This document shows positions 5,687 through 10,156 of a stretch of DNA of 10,156 nt, piece after piece (positions within the stretch are counted from its first letter, which is position 1; each line of letters starts with the position of its first letter). The stretch lies in contig JAFMRN010000058.1 in the NCBI GenBank assembly GCA_017354065.1, positions 1 through 10,156 of the forward strand, written 5' to 3'. The stretch comes from Solirubrobacterales bacterium (lineage in GTDB: Bacteria; Actinomycetota; Thermoleophilia; Solirubrobacterales; Solirubrobacteraceae). The position numbers and the translations under genes were made by a program. The notes below the pieces were generated by a model, which was given only the letters and a program-made list of their open reading frames with translations, had not been told where the DNA came from and did no database searches.

Positions 5687-6844
5687 ATGACATTCAGGGT
5701 GGAAGAACGCCAGGGACTGACCGAGGCGGCTTGGGAAATCGGGGCGAACGTATCGGCTCCCGCCGCCGATGACGTAGACGCCAACGCGCGGTTCCCGGAG
5801 GAGACGCGTGCGGCGCTCGCCCAGGCCAAGATCCTCTCGGCGCTGATACCGGCGGAGCTGGGCGGCGGCGGCGCTTCTCTGTCCGACGTATCCGGCGCCA
5901 TCCGGGCGCTGGCCTTCCACTGTGCGTCGAGCGCGCTGATGCTGGCGATGCACAGCAACGAGGTAGGACAGCTGGTCCAGTTCGGAGACACCCCGGGGCT
6001 GCGCGCGCTGGCCGGCGAGGTCGCCGAGAAGCAGCTGCTGATTGCCAACGCCAACAGCGAGGTCGGACTCGGCGGTGACGCGACCCGGAGCAACTGTGCC
6101 GTCGAGGAAATTGAGGGCGTTCCCTCACTGAACAAGCACGCGCTGGCCTGCTCATATGGCCAGCACGCCGACCTGCTGTCCGCCACCGCCCGGCGCCGCC
6201 CCGACGCGGAGCCCAACGACCAGCTAGTGGCGCTGATGCGGCGCGAATCGCTGGTGATCGAGGAGGCCGGTGAGTGGAACACCATGGGCCTGCGCGGGAC
6301 CTGCAGCGCGCCGCTGCGCTTCAGCGCGAAGATCGATCCCGCGCTGGTCTACCCGGTCGACTTCGCCTACATGGGCGAGCACGGGATGATGGCGCGCTGG
6401 CTGATCATGCTGTCCTCGGTCTGGGTCGGCTTGGCCGAGGCAGCCGTGGATCAGGCGCATCGGCATGTGCGCAAGGCCGCGCGTCGCTCGGTCGGGACCC
6501 TGCCGCCCTCAGCCACCCGGCTGGCGGAGCTACAGAGCAAGCTGCTCCAATCACGCGGCGCCCTGGCCGTCGCCCTGGACGCCTATGCACGCGCAGCGGC
6601 CGAGGATCATCTTGATGACACCGCGCTGCTGGTCACCGTACGCGGTCTGAAGGTCGCGACCTCCAAGCTGCTGGTCGACATCGCCTCCGAGGCGATGTCG
6701 ATCGTCGGGATCATGGGCTTCCAGCGCGGCAGTGGTTCGCTTGAGCGGATTGTCCGCGACGCGCACGGGAGCGTACTGATGGTCTCCAACGACCGGTACC
6801 TGCAGGCAAACGCCGTCGCGCTGACCGTGCTCAAGCGGATCTAA
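5687..6844 (+). CDS. Acyl-CoA dehydrogenase-superfamily flavoprotein lacking the usual catalytic Glu
   Basis: The protein is 385 aa from the ATG at 5687; a GTG at 5678 would add three residues. It has the three-part fold of the acyl-CoA dehydrogenase superfamily: a helical N-terminal domain (FPEETRAALAQAKILSALIP, then AELGGGGASL), a middle beta domain (ANANSEVGLGGDATRS, LNKHALACSYGQHADLL, MGLRGTCSAPLRF) and a C-terminal helical domain. The catalytic Glu of MCAD-type enzymes (the YEGT site) aligns with MVSN at 365-368, and the IVD-type Glu aligns near ARWLIM at 236-241, also without Glu. The chemistry may therefore not be ordinary beta-oxidation. Relatives act on carrier-bound amino acids (prolyl-PCP oxidases such as PltE/RedW) or as flavin monooxygenases (DszC, KijD3). 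Beside two carrier proteins and an amino acid:carrier-protein ligase, the likely substrate is an aminoacyl- or peptidyl-S-carrier protein; this is inference. The next gene starts 3 nt after the stop. Confidence 0.85.
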   Translation: MTFRVEERQGLTEAAWEIGANVSAPAADDVDANARFPEETRAALAQAKILSALIPAELGGGGASLSDVSGAIRALAFHCASSALMLAMHSNEVGQLVQFGDTPGLRALAGEVAEKQLLIANANSEVGLGGDATRSNCAVEEIEGVPSLNKHALACSYGQHADLLSATARRRPDAEPNDQLVALMRRESLVIEEAGEWNTMGLRGTCSAPLRFSAKIDPALVYPVDFAYMGEHGMMARWLIMLSSVWVGLAEAAVDQAHRHVRKAARRSVGTLPPSATRLAELQSKLLQSRGALAVALDAYARAAAEDHLDDTALLVTVRGLKVATSKLLVDIASEAMSIVGIMGFQRGSGSLERIVRDAHGSVLMVSNDRYLQANAVALTVLKRI

Positions 6845-6847
6845 GCG

Positions 6848-8092
6848 ATGACACCCCGGTTGGCGTTCTGTCACCACCCGCGGTCCTTCCCGTGGACGCA
6901 GGTGTCTGAAGCCGCGCGCGACGTCTGTGAGCTGATCTGGGTGCTGGACGCCCAGTTCGGCCCGATCGATCGCCTGACCCGCGTGCTGAAACGGGTCGGG
7001 ACCGTAATAGATGTGACCGGCCTGACGCCGGCGGCGGCGGCCGCACGGATCGGCGCCGAGTCCCCGGACGGGATCCTCGCGCTGTCCGACACCCGCCTGG
7101 TCTGGACCGCGGCGGTCGCCAGGGAGCTGGATCTTGATTTCCTCAGCGTGGAAACTGCGACGGCGCTGACCGACAAGTCCGCTCAGCGCGCCGCCCTGGC
7201 GGCCGGCGGCGTGGAGGTCCCGGACGTGTGGCTGATCTCCGACCCGGGGGCTCGCGCCGCGGTTGACGAGCTTGCCGCGAACGCGACGTTCCCCGCGATC
7301 TTGAAGCCGCGCTCCGGTGAGGCCAGCCGTGACACGGTCCGGGTCGACTCAGCAGAACAGCTGCGTGCCGAGCTGGCATTGGTCGATGGCGCCCGGGAAG
7401 CGCCGGAGCCAATGATCCTGGAGGGCTACCTACGGGACCGCTCCGAAAAAGCCGGGGAGGCCTTTGCGGACTACGTCTCGGTCGAGAGCATCGTCGGCGG
7501 CGGAGTCACCACGCATCTGACGATCACCGGGCGCTTCCCGCCCGCACCGCCGTTCCGTGAGAGCGGCTTCTTCATGCCGAGCGCGCTGAACGCCGCTGAC
7601 CAGGAGGGTGTGCTGGCTGCGGCGAGCGCGGCGCTGCGCGCGCTGGGTATCCATGTCGGCTCCGTCCACACGGAGGTCAAGCTGACCCCGGAAGGGCCGC
7701 GGGTGATCGAGGTGAACGGCCGGATCGGCGGCGGTGTCCCGGAGATGCTTGGGGCCGTATCGGGCTTCGACCTGATGCGGGAGACCCTGAAGCTGGCACT
7801 CGGCGGGACCGCGCCCGCGCGCGGTCCCGAGCTGGACCGGGTCGGCTTCCTGTTCTACGTGCAGGCACCGGCCGACATGCGCACCGTGACCGCCGTTGAC
7901 GGACTGGACGTGCTGGCCGCGGAGCCGGGGGTGGAGGAGGTCATCCTGAACCGCGCGCCCGGCGACTCCGTTGACTGGCGCGAGGGCAACCACGGGCACG
8001 TGTTCTCCGCGCGCGGTGTGGCGGGAGACCACCACGAGCTGCAAAGCATCGCGCGTCAGATTCCTGAGCTGGTGGCCATCCATGGGACCTGA
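6848..8092 (+). CDS. ATP-grasp ligase (carboxylate-amine/thiol ligase family)
   Basis: The protein is 414 aa. ATP-grasp enzymes activate a carboxylate as acyl phosphate and join it to an amine or thiol, often making dipeptides or amides. The N-terminal about 105 residues form a Rossmann-like preATP-grasp domain (GILALSDTRLVWTAAVAREL). The grasp follows: LTDK with Lys110, FPAILKPRSG with Lys153, then MILEGYL with a purine-contacting acidic region at 190-193. Metal ligands are Glu275 in VHTEVKL and Glu288/Asn290 in VIEVNGRIGGG, with Arg292 in the usual phosphate position. A C-terminal domain of about 80 residues ends the protein. The pattern is closest to the ATP-grasp_4 group that includes L-amino acid ligases such as BacD and PurK/CarB-like enzymes. 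It sits 3 nt after the flavoprotein gene and overlaps the esterase start by 11 nt. In this cluster it probably forms a peptide or amide bond; its substrates are not readable from sequence. Confidence 0.85.
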   Translation: MTPRLAFCHHPRSFPWTQVSEAARDVCELIWVLDAQFGPIDRLTRVLKRVGTVIDVTGLTPAAAAARIGAESPDGILALSDTRLVWTAAVARELDLDFLSVETATALTDKSAQRAALAAGGVEVPDVWLISDPGARAAVDELAANATFPAILKPRSGEASRDTVRVDSAEQLRAELALVDGAREAPEPMILEGYLRDRSEKAGEAFADYVSVESIVGGGVTTHLTITGRFPPAPPFRESGFFMPSALNAADQEGVLAAASAALRALGIHVGSVHTEVKLTPEGPRVIEVNGRIGGGVPEMLGAVSGFDLMRETLKLALGGTAPARGPELDRVGFLFYVQAPADMRTVTAVDGLDVLAAEPGVEEVILNRAPGDSVDWREGNHGHVFSARGVAGDHHELQSIARQIPELVAIHGT

Positions 8093-8981
8093 GCGGCGTC
8101 TCGGCTTCACTGCGGCGGCAGCGCTACTGGCACTGATCGCGGCGCTGTGCATCAGCGGGTGCGGGGCCGGCCAGGCGACTGCGCAGGGCCGCACCACCCT
8201 GAAGAAGCTGAGCCTCAGCTCGGGCGGCCGTCAGCGCAGCTACCTGCTGCAGGTGCCGGCAAACCACAAACGCGCGATGCCACTGGTGATCGTGCTCCAC
8301 GGCGCCGATGAGACCGCGCGGTCGACCCTGAACAGGACCGATTTCGCCGCGGTAGCCCGTCAACGTGGGTGGCTGCTGGCCGTGCCCCAGGGTTACGCCA
8401 ACACCTGGAACGCGGGCACCGGTGGCACCGCGGCGGCGACCGCCGGGGTCGACGACGTGAGCTTCATCGCATCCATGGTGGCGCGGATCCGTTCTTCCTA
8501 CCCAGTGGACTCGAAGCGAATCGCCGCTGCCGGCTTCTCCAACGGCGCCCTGCTGGCCCAGCTGCTGGGCTGCCGGTTGGCCAACACGCTGACCGCGATC
8601 GCGGCCTTTGAGGGGCCGTTGCCGGTCGGAACGTCGGCTCATTGCGCGCCCGCGCGGCCGCTCGACGTGCTGGGCGTGCACGGCACGGCCGACGCGTCGA
8701 TCCCCTACAAGGGCGGAACGTTCGTCGGAGTCGGCGGACGTCCCGTTACGGTCCTGTCCGCGCCCGCTTCCACCGCCCGCTGGGCTACCATGGACCGCTG
8801 CGGTACGCGCCCGCAGGCCCGGAAGCTGGGCACACGCCAGACCACTACCTATGCGGGTTGTCGCGGCGGGGCGCGGGTTGAGCTTGTGACCGTCCCAGGC
8901 GGTACGCACGATTGGGCGCCTGACAGCGCTCAGCTGGTGGCCGGCGCGCTACCAGGTGGTAGCGCCATAACTAAAAAATAG
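8082..8981 (+). CDS. Secreted lipoprotein esterase, LpqC/PHB-depolymerase (CE1-like) family
   Basis: The protein is 299 aa with a lipoprotein signal: basic GPERR, a hydrophobic stretch 8-24 and lipobox ISGC with Cys27, so it should be exported and lipid-anchored. The alpha/beta hydrolase domain shows the oxyanion turn VLHGADE (71-77), nucleophile Ser153 in GFSNG, Asp204 in HGTADASIPYKGG and His276 in GGTHDWAP. This is the full triad, in the spacing of the COG3509 polyhydroxybutyrate depolymerase/feruloyl esterase group. Cys residues at 164, 188, 240 and 260 could form disulfides outside the cell. The ATG at 8082 was chosen because it starts the signal peptide; it overlaps the ATP-grasp stop by 11 nt, implying coupled translation. 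The open frame back to 7971 reads out of phase inside the ligase. The substrate is unknown. In this cluster it may process or release the exported product, or it may be an unrelated passenger. Confidence 0.88.
   Translation: MGPERRLGFTAAAALLALIAALCISGCGAGQATAQGRTTLKKLSLSSGGRQRSYLLQVPANHKRAMPLVIVLHGADETARSTLNRTDFAAVARQRGWLLAVPQGYANTWNAGTGGTAAATAGVDDVSFIASMVARIRSSYPVDSKRIAAAGFSNGALLAQLLGCRLANTLTAIAAFEGPLPVGTSAHCAPARPLDVLGVHGTADASIPYKGGTFVGVGGRPVTVLSAPASTARWATMDRCGTRPQARKLGTRQTTTYAGCRGGARVELVTVPGGTHDWAPDSAQLVAGALPGGSAITKK
8946..8965 (+). repeat. Hairpin at the 3' end of the esterase gene
   Basis: A perfect 8-bp stem, GCGCTACC (8946-8953) and GGTAGCGC (8958-8965), closes the loop AGGT within the last esterase codons, just before an A-rich patch and the -10 candidate at 8982. 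No T-run follows on the + strand. It may be an operator for the downstream promoter or a weak terminator or mRNA-stability element. Confidence 0.4.
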
Positions 8982-8987
8982 TAAACT
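8982..8987 (+). promoter_or_regulatory. Candidate internal -10 box before the first carrier protein
   Basis: TAAACT (8982-8987) lies in the most AT-rich patch of the region (8966-8987), directly after the esterase stop. It ends 8 nt before the ATG at 8996, close to the 7-nt spacing at 2747 and 5687. No clear -35 is seen. It could start a separate leaderless transcript for the carrier proteins and ligase. Confidence 0.35.
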
Positions 8988-8995
8988 TGGTGAAG

Positions 8996-9292
8996 ATGAT
9001 CGGGGAAAACATCAGTACAGACAAGGTGGCCGTGGGCAATTCCGACGTCGAGCAAGCCGTCCGACAGGTGATCGCCGAACGTGCGCGGCTCAGCGAGGAC
9101 GCTGCGTCACTGGATGCCAACGCGGATCTCTACCGCGTCGGCTTCACCTCCTATGTGAGCGTCGACGTGATGCTGGCGCTGGAGGAGCAGTTCGATATCG
9201 AATTCCCTGACACGATGATGAACCGCACTGTCTTCCGCAGCGTGGAATCGATTACCACCGCGCTGCAATCGCTGTTGGAGGCCGACGCTTGA
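8996..9292 (+). CDS. Carrier protein 1 (aminoacyl/acyl carrier protein)
   Basis: This is a 98-aa phosphopantetheine carrier protein. Four-helix ACP features are clear: ADLYRVGFTSYVSVDVMLAL, then EEQFDIEFPDTMMNRTVF. Ser52 in GFTSYVSV aligns with the DSL serine of fatty-acid ACP and should carry the 4'-phosphopantetheine. The Tyr after the Ser, instead of Leu, and the FDIEFPD...M..R..F.S tail are the style of the carrier proteins that serve aminoacyl-tRNA-synthetase-like ligases, as I recall them, rather than of fatty-acid ACP. The start is uncertain: TTG 8987, GTG 8990 and ATG 8996 are all in frame, and no Shine-Dalgarno fits any of them well. ATG 8996 is preferred because of the -10 box 8 nt upstream. 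Identity to carrier protein 2 is about 34 of 80 aligned positions (hand count), so this is a related but distinct protein. Confidence 0.88.
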   Translation: MIGENISTDKVAVGNSDVEQAVRQVIAERARLSEDAASLDANADLYRVGFTSYVSVDVMLALEEQFDIEFPDTMMNRTVFRSVESITTALQSLLEADA

Positions 9293-9312
9293 GCGGGCCG
9301 AAAAGCTCCGCT
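9292..9312 (+). terminator. Weak hairpin after carrier protein 1
   Basis: AGCGGG (9292-9297) can pair with TCCGCT (9307-9312) with one G-U, around a 9-nt loop, followed by TTGTAGTT. It overlaps the last base of the stop codon. It could attenuate transcription between the two carrier protein genes, but the stem is short. Confidence 0.25.
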
Positions 9313-9330
9313 TTGTAGTTCAAGAACTGG

Positions 9331-9358
9331 CCGTGTATGGCACCATATGCCGACACGG
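9331..9358 (+). repeat. Nested inverted repeat between the two carrier protein genes
   Basis: CCGTGT (9331-9336) pairs with ACACGG (9353-9358), and inside it GGCA (9339-9342) pairs with TGCC (9348-9351) around CCATA, with a small 2/1 internal loop. The element sits in the 128-bp gap between the carrier protein genes, about 60 nt before the second start. It could be an operator or an RNA processing or stability element. Nothing else is recognised in this gap except the ribosome binding site. Confidence 0.4.
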
Positions 9359-9405
9359 AGGTCCCGGTGAAGGATCACAGGGGATCGGGAGCCACGGATG
9401 GAATC

Positions 9406-9411
9406 AGGAGG
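9406..9411 (+). promoter_or_regulatory. Ribosome binding site deciding the carrier protein 2 start
   Basis: AGGAGG lies 9 nt before the ATG at 9421. It favours this start over the in-frame ATG at 9337, whose extra 28 residues are polar, unlike a carrier protein, and overlap the inverted repeat at 9331-9358. Confidence 0.8.
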
Positions 9412-9420
9412 ACAGAACAA

Positions 9421-9681
9421 ATGACGATGGAGCAGTCGCGCGAGACGATCCGGGAAGTGGTCGCGGCCCAGGGCAACCTGCGGACCGACATCGCCCACCT
9501 GGGTGACGACGCGGACCTATTTGACGCCGGGATGAGCTCCCATGCGAGCGTCAGCGTGATGATGGGTCTGGAGGACGCCTTCGACATCGAGTTCCCGGAC
9601 GAGATGCTGAAGCGGGATGTGTTCAAGAGCGTCAATGCGATGGCCGATGCCATCACGTCGCTGATGGCCACCGTGCCGTGA
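9421..9681 (+). CDS. Carrier protein 2 (aminoacyl carrier protein)
   Basis: This is an 86-aa stand-alone carrier protein, a normal ACP length. The centre reads DADLFDAGMSSHASVSVMMG then LEDAFDIEFPDEMLKRDVF. Ser40 in GMSSHASV aligns with the phosphopantetheine serine. The G-x-S/T-S-H-A-S-V motif and the tail FDIEFPD-x-M-L-x-R-x-V-F closely match, as I recall, the carrier proteins charged by the Bradyrhizobium amino acid:[carrier protein] ligases. It lies directly before the ligase gene, with 23 nt between the stop and the next ATG, so it is the most likely amino acid acceptor of that ligase. It has a strong Shine-Dalgarno, unlike carrier protein 1, which suggests higher expression. It must be activated by a phosphopantetheinyl transferase; none is in the window. 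Confidence 0.92.
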   Translation: MTMEQSRETIREVVAAQGNLRTDIAHLGDDADLFDAGMSSHASVSVMMGLEDAFDIEFPDEMLKRDVFKSVNAMADAITSLMATVP

Positions 9682-9704
9682 TGAGCGCGGACGGGTCCTG
9701 AAAG

Positions 9705-10156
9705 ATGCCGCGAGAGGTTCGCCCGGTTGGGGCCGATCAGATTGAGCTGCGCGACCGGCTGTTTGCCGCCGGGTTGCTGATCCCATCGGGGATCGACGGT
9801 GTCTACGGCCATTCGGAGACGTTTGAGCGCCTGCGCGGCGGCCTGACCGCATTGGTCTCGGACAGAGCGGCCGAGCACGACGCGCTGCCACTCAGTTTCC
9901 CGCCGCTGCTGCCGACAAAGCAACTGGCGGCGGCCGGCTACCTGGCCAACATGCCGCATCTGGCCGGCACGATCTTCAGCTTCGACGGGACCGACGCCGA
10001 GGCACAGACCCAGGCCGAGCGCGCCGCCGCCGGTGAGGACTGGTCTGAGTTCCAGTCCCAGACGGAGGTGTCGCTGATGCCGGCCGCCTGTTACCCGGTC
10101 TACCCCGCGATCGCAGCGCGCGGCCGGCTGCCCGAGGGTGGTGTGCTGGTCGACGT
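9705..10156 (+). CDS. Amino acid--[carrier protein] ligase (class II aaRS-like), 3'-truncated
   Basis: 150 residues are visible before the window ends. The family resembles the catalytic core of atypical (methanogen-type) seryl-tRNA synthetase but lacks a tRNA-binding domain. It makes an aminoacyl adenylate and transfers the amino acid to the phosphopantetheine of a carrier protein. Visible features are LRDRLFAAGLLIPSGIDGVYG (20 residues: from Arg16 on, ending near 35), LPLSFPPLLPTKQLAAAGYL, MPHLAGTIFSFDG, EDWSEFQSQTEVSLMPAACY and PVYPAIAARGRLPEGGVLVD. Cys129 in PAACYP is the expected first zinc ligand of the active site (Cys131 in Bradyrhizobium Bll0957, from memory); the other ligands lie beyond the window. 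ATG 9705 is the first possible start, because an in-frame TGA lies at 9699-9701. The Shine-Dalgarno is weak, so coupling to carrier protein 2 is likely. Characterised members favour glycine or alanine; specificity here is not readable from the visible part. Confidence 0.88.
   Translation, partial: MPREVRPVGADQIELRDRLFAAGLLIPSGIDGVYGHSETFERLRGGLTALVSDRAAEHDALPLSFPPLLPTKQLAAAGYLANMPHLAGTIFSFDGTDAEAQTQAERAAAGEDWSEFQSQTEVSLMPAACYPVYPAIAARGRLPEGGVLVD

Noticed and set aside
9337..9420. Longer carrier protein 2 starting at ATG 9337
   Set aside because: There is no ribosome binding site before 9337, the start lies inside an inverted repeat, and the extra residues do not resemble a carrier protein. 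AGGAGG supports ATG 9421.
9681..9701. ATG at 9681 as the ligase start
   Set aside because: It is in frame with the ligase but hits TGA after six codons (9699-9701).
1405..9959. Many long minus-strand and alternative-frame open frames
   Set aside because: They lie over genes with clear family motifs, are rich in Arg, Pro, Ser and Ala, and carry no recognisable domains. They are expected by chance at this GC content.
1..10156. CRISPR arrays, insertion sequences, integrases, rRNA or tRNA genes
   Set aside because: No repeat-spacer pattern, transposase or integrase motifs, or structured RNA gene sequences were seen on either strand.

Overview
The window is high-GC bacterial DNA with strong G/C bias at third codon positions, TANNNT-type -10 boxes and apparently leaderless starts. 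This fits an actinobacterium. The housekeeping proteins look most like the Thermoleophilia/Solirubrobacterales branch, but that placement is an impression from protein character, not a computed result. Nearly all coding is on the + strand.

Region 1 (1-2434) is translation housekeeping. It holds the 3' part of gatA and all of gatB, overlapping as ATGA. They encode two subunits of the Glu-tRNA(Gln)/Asp-tRNA(Asn) amidotransferase. A 45-bp palindromic block near the gatA 3' end looks like an in-frame 15-codon insertion. A hairpin follows gatB.

Region 2 (2435-3267) starts with a 312-bp intergenic stretch that holds a short, AT-richer minus-strand coding remnant with a good Shine-Dalgarno. Two small membrane proteins follow; the second ends in a zinc ribbon.

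Region 3 (3273-5623) is ilvBN, acetohydroxy acid synthase large and regulatory subunits, with a strong ribosome binding site, a 1-nt overlap and a 14-bp hairpin terminator. ilvC does not follow.

Region 4 (5674 to the end) is the accessory and most interesting part: a flavoprotein of the acyl-CoA dehydrogenase superfamily, an ATP-grasp ligase, an exported lipoprotein esterase of the LpqC/PHB-depolymerase type, two different carrier proteins, and the N-terminal half of an aminoacyl-tRNA-synthetase-like amino acid:[carrier protein] ligase, cut by the window end. The ligase family charges an amino acid onto the phosphopantetheine arm of a dedicated carrier protein without an NRPS adenylation domain. 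The cluster therefore reads as a compact non-NRPS pathway: amino acid activation (ligase), tethering (two carrier proteins), oxidation of the tethered amino acid or later product (flavoprotein), amide or peptide bond formation (ATP-grasp), and an extracytoplasmic hydrolytic step (esterase). The product is unknown. The first three genes are tightly packed; the carrier proteins and ligase may form a second transcription unit starting near 8982.
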